Part shown: piece after piece, positions 1-8,713 of the stretch | Layout: each line of letters starts with the position of its first letter | How positions within the stretch are numbered: the first letter of the stretch is position 1 | DNA from: Trichomonas tenax | Taxonomy: Eukaryota; Parabasalia; Trichomonadida; Trichomonadidae | Direction: 5' to 3' | DNA: 48,112 bases | NCBI GenBank assembly: GCA_023091735.1 | Contig: JALKBU010000326.1 | Location: forward strand, 1 to 48,112 | Notes under the pieces: generated by a model | What the model saw: only the letters and a program-made list of their open reading frames with translations | Database searches by the model: none | Told to the model about the DNA's origin: nothing | Program-made: the position numbers and the translations under genes

Positions 1-173
1 ATATCGTTGTTTTCTTACCAATTAGGTATATGCTCGTTGATGATAGAGTTGTGGCTCGTCAGCAACACTAACCTGGATGTATTGGTTAGACTACAAAGAT
101 ATTTATGACACTTTTTATAAAGGTGACCATTTGCCCGCGCAAAAAAGTGACGGTTTATTCATGAAAAGTGGCT

Positions 174-950
174 TTAAGGTTCACCGGTCACTTTTTGATG
201 TTCACTTTTGTCATAGACTCCAAAATAATTCATGAATATTTTCATAATTATTTTTTCATGACCCGAAATATCGTCGAGCTGGCATAAAAAACGTTTCATC
301 AAATGCAAAAATTCAAGCTTCAAATTATACGAGAATCGATTTCTTATTGCTTTGTAGATAGAATAAATACCTTTTTCGGATGTTCCAAAGCGTAAAATAT
401 TTGCATTATGTGGTTCGGCATTTAAAGTTTGCATGAAATGCTCGACTATTTCATTTTCAGCATAACAAAATAATTCATGAATCTGACTGATGGTTAAGTG
501 TTCCATGAAATAATGTAGTTCTGACCTTGAGCATGACGAATATTGCGAGAAATGCTCCAATAAAAGATTTAGAAGATGAGAAAATGCACTTAAGTTTGGT
601 AATACTAGCTCAATGCTTGCATGTAACACATTATGATACAGGCACTGTATGTTTTCATTAAACTTTTGTGTAAGCAAATTGCTAAAAATTTGAATTAAAA
701 TAGATAAATGCACTTCATTTGATTAAACATTTGCGAATTATTGCTGTATAATTTCAATGAATGCATTAACATTAAAATAAGATGTATTTGAAAAAGCTAG
801 GAATATTTGCAAACTTGCATGTTTCAATTCGTCTTCAGATGAACTAAATAATTCAATTGCAGGAGTTATGATATCTAACTCATGAAAATAGACTGTATTC
901 ACATCTGAAATCGAAATTAGCTTGCATATAACCAATGAAATTGCATGCAA
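174..950 (-). pseudogene. remnant of a hypothetical helical protein, two in-frame stops
   Basis: Two open stretches on the minus strand, 950-738 and 713-174, lie in the same reading frame. They are separated only by TAA codons at 738-740 and 723-725. Neither has an ATG: the first opens at TTG and the second at GTG. Read together they give about 250 residues, rich in Leu, Phe and His and with the look of ARM/HEAT-type helices (for example KHASLQIFLAF). No catalytic motif is visible and I do not recognise the family. The upstream side runs straight into the repeat cluster starting at 954, which may have replaced the 5' end. I infer a dead gene; short unrelated frames are less likely because the frame is kept across both stops. 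Confidence 0.45.
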
Positions 951-953
951 CGT

Positions 954-1444
954 GTTCCATATTGTGTGATCCCAGATGTTTGAGCAGTAGCAGAGTTTTT
1001 TGTATTTATTTAAAAAAAAGTTAATTTTAGATGATTCTGGACTATTTCAAAATATCCAGGAATACTGGTGCTAGAATGACTGCCTATTGATGGGTAGTGG
1101 ATCTAACACTAGCATTCCTGGATATTTTGAAAAAGTCCAGAATCTCAAATTATCTGCACTTTTATTTTTCTTTTTAGCTGAAATCACAGTGCTACTCAAT
1201 AATATGGGGTAGGTCAATCATGTATCAACCCTGTATGATGGAGCAGCATTGAGATTTCAGCCAAAAACACCTCTCAGAATATCACTAGAGTGTTGATGCC
1301 AAAAATTCTGTTGCTGCTCAAGCATGTGAGGTTGTTCCATATTGGAGTGATCCCGCATACTTGAGGAACAGCAGAATTTTTGGCATTTATTTAAAAAAAG
1401 TTGAAATTTTTCAGAATATCCAGGAATGCTGGTAATGGGAATCA
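954..1444. repeat. cluster of diverged direct and inverted repeats
   Basis: A segment at 954-1022 (starting GTTCCATATTG and ending in an A-rich run) recurs in the same orientation at 1334-1403 with scattered changes. Between them, 1034-1074 and 1109-1143 are near-perfect inverted copies of each other built around the core AATATCCAGGAAT. A third partial copy of the core lies at 1412-1432. A weak pairing also links 1178-1188 and 1251-1260 around GCTGAAATC. The short minus-strand open frame over 1257-1445 consists of this repeat and is not called as a gene. The pattern fits nested or rearranged copies of a small non-coding mobile element, but I see no clear target duplication. Confidence 0.6.
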
Positions 1445-2214
1445 CGTCTAACTAATTGAATATTAATATTCAGTTCTAAGTTGCTGTTGACTCTATCATT
1501 GTTTAAAAGTATTAGTATAAATCAATTCAAAGATATGAAGATTTTTATTGGTCCGAGCAGGATTTATAAAAATAAGGTTAAGAGGATCACAAATTATATC
1601 ATCAAATAATTTCGTTTATGTCATCAAATTACACATATTTAATCAATCATATATTCAATTAAATTAAATTTAAATTAATACCGATTTGTAACTATAGGAT
1701 GCCATTTCACTTCTTTTATTATTTATATCAAAGTGTTTTTATTGTAATTAAATAAATACTAAATATCATTATTGTAATTATTTATTGTAGTACTACATAA
1801 AAATATCATTTAATTCTGCGAATATACCATTTTTTATGCTAGAACTTTTTCCACTTTTCTTTTGCTCTTGAAAACCCGAAAACCATAACCATTAAATATG
1901 AAATATCATTTATTTTTTTTAATATGAGAAATACCTATTAATGAATTTACAAATAGCATAGAGAACAAGTATATGCATAAAACAACGCAATATGCAATTA
2001 TGTGCCTTATATGCATATAAAACCTTTATGCATATGGAGGCCGGAAATGCATATAGGTCACCTAGTTGCAAACCAAAAAATTATATGCACAAGGGTTTAA
2101 TATTACAACTTTTTCGGGTGAACACAGTTGAAAATACAATGTATTTTCCGAACCCATTTTATGCGATAAGGTTATCTTTGTTCAAATTAACAATTATTAT
2201 TTTAGTATTATATA
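1445..2214. other. AT-rich intergenic stretch with an ATGCAT-rich cluster
   Basis: No convincing coding frame is present. The only notable structure is a cluster of ATATGCATA-like words between 1970 and 2093, with six variants in about 120 bp. The plus-strand open frame over this cluster is a by-product of the repeated word. Confidence 0.5.
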
Positions 2215-3302
2215 TTATGAGAACCTGGATGAATAGACAATGAAAGCTTTGAAGATAGTAAATAAGTATCTATAGTCAAAACATAAAAAATTTTGATAAT
2301 AAAACTCTTCTTTTCCATTGTTTTCGATATCATCGAAGTATGGATATTCTGCGGAACATCCATAAGTGTAATGATGAAATAGAACATATGTGTATGAATA
2401 ATTCATAACTGAACTTGTTAAAACGCCGCTATTTTGTGAAAATTGATCAATGAAGACCATCTCAACTAAAAATTCGCCTGCTGACTTCCAGAACCAAGTT
2501 TCACCTTTGTTATCAAACAAGCTGCTTTGAGATACAATTGTAGATGTGGCATCTGAATATATGTGACCACCATTATCATAAACCATATTGCTGAGAAAGT
2601 TACATTTAGCGATTTTATAATATCCACTATATAAATGACTTGTGATATATGAATCAGCTTTGTTTCCTTTGAAAGTCGAAAAGTTGATGATTGAATTAAA
2701 CTCTGAGCTCGATAGAGATCTCTCCAAGCAATAGCTTGCAGAATTTGACGCAATATTTTCTGTTGAATTTGATGATTTAAAAAGGATTGAACCATATTTC
2801 ATATAAATGGGACTAGAATATGATTCTGATTTGAGCCTTGTTATCGTGCTATCTACTATATAATTAAACTTGTTTGAATCTTGGCTAATTTTCGAATAAC
2901 AGAAGCAATTCTCGTTTTGGGCCGTAAAATTAAACGCACATATTTTGTGTTGAACAATTTGCATATTTCCATTGAAGTAAATGCAGCCTCCAGGGCCATC
3001 TCTAGAAATTTTTGTAAATAAGCAATTGCTGTGAAGAAATCTAAAATAATTTCTATTTTCGAGATAAACACATCCATTTGTAAGACCAGAGAATATGCAT
3101 TCGTAAATATAAAAGTCATTTGAAGATGAATCCGAAATTTCATGTATAATATTCTCTCTTGAGTATTCTGCTGATACATCTCCATCATAGAACAGCTTCC
3201 ATATAGAAAAAGGAGTGCTGTCTTGATGGATAGACAATAGAAATCGGAACAAAAAAATAATTTTTGAAAATTAGGGTCAATTTTGTTTAAATAAGGGACC
3301 AC
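2215..3302 (-). pseudogene. beta-helix-type surface protein fragment
   Basis: An open frame of about 345 codons with no ATG: it opens at TTG (3250-3252) just after an in-frame TAA at 3271-3273. A second minus-strand frame overlaps its upstream side (to 3302), which suggests a frameshift there. The protein is rich in Ser, Asn, Tyr and Cys and has irregular rungs such as CIFSGLTNGCVYLENRN, GPGGCIYFNGN and NMVYDNGGHIYSDA. This is the 'GG.IY' rhythm of right-handed beta-helix and Pmp-like surface proteins, a family amplified in trichomonads. No signal peptide is preserved, and no clear membrane anchor or cytoplasmic tail follows, so both ends look truncated. I infer a decayed surface-protein copy; the exact subfamily is unknown. 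Confidence 0.55.
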
Positions 3303-3578
3303 AATAAAAAAATCATTTTCATAGAGTCAGGCAAGCGCACTGAATGCCAAAAAGATAGTTGGCATTGAAGAGAATCATCCATTCTATTGTCTCAATAGAG
3401 TCATAAAGTTCAAAACCAAAATTGGTAGATGATAGTGTTTTTAACACATTATGTTATTAATTTTTGCTATAAAGGCGACCTTTGAACATTAAATTTAATT
3501 TAGATCTTCGATCATATCCCATGCGGCATAATAGAAAGGTGTTCCTTTTTCATAAATATCAATTATATCACATAAGTT

Positions 3579-3684
3579 CGACTCTATTATGAAATATTAA
3601 TGACTGCAACTTTAATACATCAACATTTATAAGATACTATTTGTGAATGTCTTCAATGAAATTAGATAGCGGACGATAAATTTT
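3579..3684 (+). repeat. left direct repeat flanking the ubiquitin pseudogene
   Basis: This segment begins CGACTCTATTATGAAA, ends near GCGGACGATAAATTTT, and matches 4126-4229 in the same orientation with only a few substitutions. The two copies are about 547 bp apart and bracket the ubiquitin reading frame. Confidence 0.85.
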
Positions 3685-3790
3685 GATAAATATTTTCTCA
3701 TTTCTCTGTTATGCTATATCACACTCCCACAATTTTTCTTGATTTTTAAAAAATTTTGAATCTTGAGAGCATATCAAAGTGTCAAATGAA

Positions 3791-3797
3791 TCATTTT
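3791..3797 (+). promoter_or_regulatory. initiator TCATTTT before the ubiquitin frame
   Basis: TCATTTT matches the trichomonad initiator consensus TCAYWTT and ends 3 nt before the ATG at 3801. The presumed +1 A at 3793 would give an 8-nt leader, so a normal promoter element is kept on this broken gene. Confidence 0.6.
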
Positions 3798-3800
3798 TAG

Positions 3801-4031
3801 ATGCAGATTTTCATGAAGACTATCGTAGGAAAGCACATGACACTCGATGTCGAAGCAACAGACAGAATCGAAGACGTCAAGGCTAAGATTCAGGACAAGG
3901 AAGGCATCCAACCAGAGCAACAGCGCTTGATCTTCGCTGGCAAGCAGCTCTAAGACCGCAACACACTCCAGGACTACTCAATCCTGAAGGACTTAACACT
4001 CCACTTAGTCTTAAAACTTCGCGGAGGCTGA
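3801..4031 (+). pseudogene. single-unit ubiquitin gene with in-frame TAA at codon 51
   Basis: The frame starts [19 protein letters not shown] and ends LHLVLKLRGG followed by TGA, giving exactly 76 codons without indels. [21 protein letters not shown] is preserved apart from small changes. Codon 51 (3951-3953), normally Glu in ubiquitin, is TAA, one base from GAA. A product would be cut to 50 residues and lack Lys63, the Leu8-Ile44-Val70 patch partner Val70, and the C-terminal Gly-Gly. The usual Leu8 and Thr9 are Val and Gly, and Thr12 is Met. Codons are C/G-ending, unlike the flanks, as in highly expressed trichomonad genes. An initiator sits just upstream. I read it as a recently inactivated ubiquitin copy. 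Confidence 0.9.
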
Positions 4032-4125
4032 AGATAATCACAAAATGTAAAATAAACATATGTATGTATTCGATAATTTTATTATTGTTTGCAATATTTT
4101 GAAAGTCGTAAGCTCAGAAAAAGTA

Positions 4126-4229
4126 CGACTCTATTATGAAAAATCAATGACTGCAACTTTAATGTATCAACATTTATAAGATACTATTTATGAATGTCTT
4201 CAATGAAATGAGATAGCGGACGATAAATT
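4126..4229 (+). repeat. right direct repeat flanking the ubiquitin pseudogene
   Basis: Direct copy of 3579-3684. After this copy the sequence diverges (a TTACATTTTGATAAA segment follows), so the two sides share only about 105 bp. A tandem duplication of a ubiquitin unit with loss of the second gene would leave this pattern. Confidence 0.85.
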
Positions 4230-4504
4230 TTTACATTTTGATAAAAAGTGTGCAACCTGACATGTAAAGTACACAATTTCTGTCATTATACGACGATACA
4301 AAAAGTTTGGTCAGGACCTCCAATCATTTTTATTTCATATTTTTGTTTATGGCACGAGTCCATTCATTTTAATAACGCAAATGTTATACTAAAGAGCTTA
4401 TTCACGATTTTGTGACCATGTCACTTGAGGCGGAGTTTTAATTGAATATTTTTCATCGAATTTTTTTTTCATGGAAAAATACTTTTTTATTTCATTTCTG
4501 GAGG

Positions 4505-4741
4505 ATGAGCATTAAAGGATCGCCACGAATTCAACTAAGCTTCTTTAATGCTCCAATTCCGCGAATAAACAATGCTCTTTTTCCAATTGATCCTGCAAGC
4601 TTTGCTAGATCGATCCAACGTCCACACCGACCAATCGGGCAAGTGTGCCTGACACATTGCTTGAAGTCAGTACCAACTATTCACCCTCAGTTGCGTGCTC
4701 CTTACGACAATTCAAATTTCAGTCTTATATTTGAGTTATAA
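4505..4741 (+). CDS. possible small hypothetical protein, 78 aa
   Basis: The frame opens further upstream at a TTG (4442); the first in-frame ATG is at 4505. The 78-residue product is rich in Pro, Ile and Arg, with PIPRINNALFPIDP and two Cys in VCLTHCLKS. The DNA here is less AT-rich than its surroundings and the codons resemble those of real genes nearby, which is the only support. There is no recognisable domain, initiator or neighbour link. It could be a chance frame or a fragment of a dead gene. Confidence 0.3.
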   Translation: MSIKGSPRIQLSFFNAPIPRINNALFPIDPASFARSIQRPHRPIGQVCLTHCLKSVPTIHPQLRAPYDNSNFSLIFEL

Positions 4742-5043
4742 AATAATGAAACGTGGGATTAAAAATAGGATCATTCTAATATTCTATATTTTATTTTAAC
4801 CCCTTCAAATTAGTGATTTTTTCGTTTTAAAAAATCGAATTAATAACAAAACAATTCAATTTTTTGGTGTCTGTTTCGTTAAATTCTTCACTTTAATTTA
4901 GAGTATCATATTGAACAACTATGATAATATAATAATGTAGCATATATAGAAGCTAATTTATAAATAATTTTCATTAAATATGAATTAGGGACGGAGGTAA
5001 TGAAGAAAGAAGACAAATTAAAATCACAAAAAAAAAACGTTCG

Positions 5044-6699
5044 ATGCGAGTTTTTCATCCTCCAAACATTTATGGATATACTAGTAATGAAAGAGAAGAC
5101 TGCTGTTCAACGCTTCATTATAGGAACGTCCAATGTTTAACAGATAACGAAGGCCAAATATGTGGAACTTTTCCAATGTTCCCACAAACATTTACAATGC
5201 GCGAATTGTTCAATAATATTGTCGATATATATCATGACAAACCTTTAATCGGCACAAAACGTGTTATTGAAGCAGATAAAAATAAATCTCAAGAAACACA
5301 GCAAACTAATCAAGATGAAGAAGAAAAAGAAATAGATCCTGAGACAAACAGTAATTACGAATGGATGACATACGGAGATTTCGACGCATTAGTTAAAAAA
5401 CTTGCGGCATCTTTTCTTCATCGAGGTTTCGACGAAAATACAATCACTGGAGTTTTTATTGAGAACTCAGAGTGGTTTGCTGTCATTCAATGGGCGATTG
5501 CATATTTAGGATCAATTTTCTTCCCAATTGATGTCGATTTTCCGCTTCCAATCACATACAACATCATTGAAACTTACAGATGTTCTGTTGTTATTTGCAC
5601 AAGATACACATTTCAAAAATTATTCGATCTTTTGCTTCAAGAACAGCCAGAAACACTCAAAGAGATCATTGTTGCATGCGATGAACAAGAATTTCAAGAG
5701 TTACAAGCAGATTATCAAAGTGAATTAAATTCGATCGGATCGATTCCAATTGTTCCAATTTACACGTTGATACTCTCCAAAGTCAAAAATTTATCGAACC
5801 TTCCAGCACAATATGCAAATTCAACATGTGTTTACAACGTCACTTCGGGAAGAGGTGGAAGAATCACTGCATGCATATTAACGCATTCCAATCTCATTGC
5901 AGCAGCCGCTGGCCTTGCATCATGCGGATATGATTTTGGGCAAGCTATTTACTATTCATCAATATCGATGGTGAAACCTGTTGAAAGAGCGATCGAGTTA
6001 GCGATCATGGCGAATGGAGGCTGTATTGGGTTCTCTCATGACCCTCCTGTTACAGCTTTGGCCGAAATTCAGCCAACACTCGCAAGCTTTACTCCGCAGT
6101 CATTAAATGACGTTGCAGAATCATTGATATTGAGTGCTCACAAGAGTAGTGCCTTTAGAAGATTCTTCCTTGACTTTGGCTTTGCTGTTATTGCTCAATG
6201 CCTTGAAAGTGGAAGTGAAGTTCCATGGTTCTTTAGAGAACTGATAGTTAAGCCATTCCAGAACAAAGCTGGTGGACGTCTGAGAACTGTCATATCAACA
6301 GGTGACTATTTGGAACCATCAACATTGCATTTAGTTCGCGTAATGCTGCATGTTCCTGTAATCCAAATATATGGATGTGCTGAGACAGCCGGTGTCATTA
6401 GCGTCTCTTCAATAGGCGATGATGACTGCATGAGTATCGGTGCGCCAACGCTTTGCTGCGAAGTCAAGCTTAGAGACTTCAATGATGCCAACTTTAACGT
6501 CAGCAGAATGGATCCAGGACAAATCTTCGTTAGAGGTCCAAATGTTTTTGCTGGATATGTTAGAAATGGATCACTTACAGCCGATAGATTAAAGGATGGA
6601 TGGTTCGCTACAGGTGATCTAGGAAGAATGAGGACAAACGGAACTCTCGAAATCGTTGAACCAATTGCTGATTGGAGAAGAAGGAAGCAAAGAAAATAA
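5044..6699 (+). CDS. acyl-CoA synthetase-like AMP-binding protein, atypical and short
   Basis: A 551-residue member of the adenylate-forming family, closest in layout to long-chain fatty acyl-CoA synthetases, which activate fatty acids with ATP and CoA. Visible landmarks: WMTYGDFDALVKKLAASFL in the N-lobe, GVFIENSEWFAVIQWAIAYLG, YGCAETAG at 443-450 (usual YG.TE), and DGWFATGDLG at about 518-527 with the conserved Asp. Two features are odd. The ATP-binding loop, normally TSGTTG.PKG, reads TSGRGGRITA (from T267) and lacks the usual Thr/Thr and Lys. The protein ends 24 residues after the GD motif with a basic tail (WRRRKQRK), so the small C-terminal domain with the catalytic Lys is missing. A 40-residue acidic, Gln/Glu-rich insert lies near residue 80. 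It is probably not an ordinary active ligase; alternatives are a regulatory paralog or a 3'-truncated gene. Confidence 0.8.
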   Translation: MRVFHPPNIYGYTSNEREDCCSTLHYRNVQCLTDNEGQICGTFPMFPQTFTMRELFNNIVDIYHDKPLIGTKRVIEADKNKSQETQQTNQDEEEKEIDPETNSNYEWMTYGDFDALVKKLAASFLHRGFDENTITGVFIENSEWFAVIQWAIAYLGSIFFPIDVDFPLPITYNIIETYRCSVVICTRYTFQKLFDLLLQEQPETLKEIIVACDEQEFQELQADYQSELNSIGSIPIVPIYTLILSKVKNLSNLPAQYANSTCVYNVTSGRGGRITACILTHSNLIAAAAGLASCGYDFGQAIYYSSISMVKPVERAIELAIMANGGCIGFSHDPPVTALAEIQPTLASFTPQSLNDVAESLILSAHKSSAFRRFFLDFGFAVIAQCLESGSEVPWFFRELIVKPFQNKAGGRLRTVISTGDYLEPSTLHLVRVMLHVPVIQIYGCAETAGVISVSSIGDDDCMSIGAPTLCCEVKLRDFNDANFNVSRMDPGQIFVRGPNVFAGYVRNGSLTADRLKDGWFATGDLGRMRTNGTLEIVEPIADWRRRKQRK

Positions 6700-6879
6700 T
6701 ATATATTGTCCTGAAAATACATATATTTTGTGTTTTTAGCCTCTGGTTAAAATGTTTGTAAAAATTAGATTGTTTTATTCTCACTTTATTTCTATTTTAA
6801 TGATGCAAATAGTTATATGCTGATATAGTAAACATATATATTATATAAAATGATCAATGAATAGTTTAATAAAAATAAA

Positions 6880-7749
6880 TTATTGAATAAAACTCTTATC
6901 AAAGAGACCAGGCGTTGTTGATTGTAAGATATAATTCTGTTCGAATTTCTGTAAGTATGGCATCATCTTTTCCTTCAATTGATTTGGAGTCAAAGATGGA
7001 TCTTCATCTAAAAATTTAAACAAGTAATATGTAAAGATTCCTTGTTCCTTGCTTTCTACTTATGTCTGCTTTACTGTATGCTTATCTCCTGCGGCTGAAA
7101 TAGATAAACAATTCTGAGGAGAACTTATTTTGTTCATATCCCAGATTGTACCATTGTTGCAGCAATCTGAGAGTATAACACACTTCAATGAAGGATTCTT
7201 CTTGTAATGCACTAAGTATTTTTGTAATATATCATCTACAAGGCACTCAACTCGGCTTCCATTTTCGAAAACGTAAGCTTCGTTCATTCCTGTTTCTTTC
7301 TGATTATCATTTCCATCTACTTGCGTTCCATGGCCGGTGTAGTATGGAATAAGTTGGCCTGTTGTGTTCTTTAAGAAGACTTGGAGCCATTCGAGATATG
7401 TTTTCTGTGTTGGATTGTGGATAAAGTAAATTGGCCATCCCATCTTATTCATAGACTCGGCCACGTTCAACCCATCGTTCATAGGACAGACTCCTAATGT
7501 TAGATTTTGGACAACACATGTGTTCACGCAGATGAAGACGCATTTATTGACATTTCTGATGGAGTTTTTGTCAGTCTTGGACAAATCTGTTCCTATCATC
7601 CTGAAGTTCTCGAGATGAGTCTCCATGTCACCCTCCATTCTCGCATTGTTCCACTGATCGAGGTTAAAGTTGATTCCGAGCTGGCTCATCAGTGCACATG
7701 CCACGAGCTTGATAAGGGCTTCGTTGTTTTTGATGCAGGAGATTACCTA
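6880..7749 (-). pseudogene. metacaspase (C14-type), one in-frame TAA after the catalytic dyad
   Basis: A caspase-fold cysteine peptidase of the trichomonad metacaspase type. The upstream part (7704-7060) holds NKCVFICVNT, GVCPMNDGLNVAESM, the His motif PYYTGHGTQ and the Cys motif ILSDCCNNG, so the His/Cys dyad is present. After SAAGDKHTVKQT comes TAA (7060-7062). The same frame then runs 59 more codons to TAA at 6880-6882, reading KEQGIFTYYLFKFL and other expected C-terminal sequence. The paralog at 16.3-17.0 kb has QTAKQTVVGRVEQGMFTY at the same place, so the stop replaces one residue of the p10-like part. The 5' end is also damaged: the frame opens after TAG (7747-7749), where ATAG sits at the position expected for ATG, 5 bases after an initiator. 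It may be a pseudogene, or a shortened protein from an internal start. Confidence 0.8.
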
Positions 7750-7754
7750 TGATT

Positions 7755-7761
7755 AAAATGA
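7755..7761 (-). promoter_or_regulatory. initiator TCATTTT before the metacaspase frame
   Basis: On the minus strand TCATTTTAATCATAGGTAATC precedes the metacaspase frame. TCATTTT fits TCAYWTT. The expected ATG a few bases on reads ATAG, which would be explained by one inserted A that destroyed the start codon; this is inference. Confidence 0.45.
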
Positions 7762-8713
7762 CATATATTTGAATAAAAAATAAACGATAAGATTGAGAGA
7801 GATGTGATACCCTCATTTTTTGTAATCCTCGTTATTCTTTCTGCTGCGGCTTCAGTTCAAATATTTTCTCAATAGAATCGATTTTTTCAGAAAAATTATT
7901 TTCCATAAAGTTGCACAAAAACGAATTATCGTCATTGTAAATATTTACATGTCAAAATTGTATTTTATTTGTCATATTATGGATTAGCTCTGTTGTTTAT
8001 TGCACCACATTTTGATCATGTATTTTTTATAGGCATACACTCTCAATGTCCAAAAATTATACATTCTACTGCTTCCAATATTACAAAATACAAAATTTCA
8101 ACTTTAATTTTTATATCCTTAGTATATCAATAGCTATAGGAATCTATATTACTAGGTTTTGCCTATAGTTGCTCTTCTTTTATCATTTCTGCAAATGAAA
8201 AAGAGGCGAAAACATAGAATCAATTTTTTCTTTTTATATTCCAAGGCACATATTAATAACTGACTGATTCTTTATAGGCTGTGATAATTGGCTATTTAAA
8301 TATAAGGAAAATATGCTAAAATATTATTAATTGCTTTGATGAAATCAAAATAATCACAATGATTATTTAGACGCAGGTAAATTAGGCATCAAACATACAG
8401 AAAATAGCCTGAGCATTAAAATGAGAACTATTTTTATAGTTATATTAGGAAATGTATATGAATTATTAAATCTTTTATGCAGTATTTGAAATATAGATAT
8501 GCATTTGTTTGAAATAAACATTAAAGTCGCAGTAAAATAATTTTACAATGTGTTTATGGTCCTTGGCGAAGTATTCGCAATTTTTTTATAAAAAGTCGAC
8601 TTTCAAAAAATCAAATAGCGATGAAATTTTGATAAAATTATAATCTGCATTATATAAAGGTGCATAAAATAGAGTTTCTGCAATAAAGACGTTAAGCATG
8701 AATAAAATTAAAA
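7762..8713. other. intergenic stretch without a gene
   Basis: AT-rich sequence with no supported frame or RNA gene. An exact copy of ATTTACATGTCA (reverse complement of TGACATGTAAAT) lies at 7943-7954, a 12-mer that recurs elsewhere in this window. Confidence 0.5.

Noticed and set aside
1257..1445. minus-strand 62-codon frame
   Set aside because: It lies wholly inside the diverged repeat cluster and has no independent coding signal.
1992..2243. plus-strand 83-codon frame
   Set aside because: Built mostly from the repeated ATGCATAT words; it overlaps the end of the beta-helix fragment.
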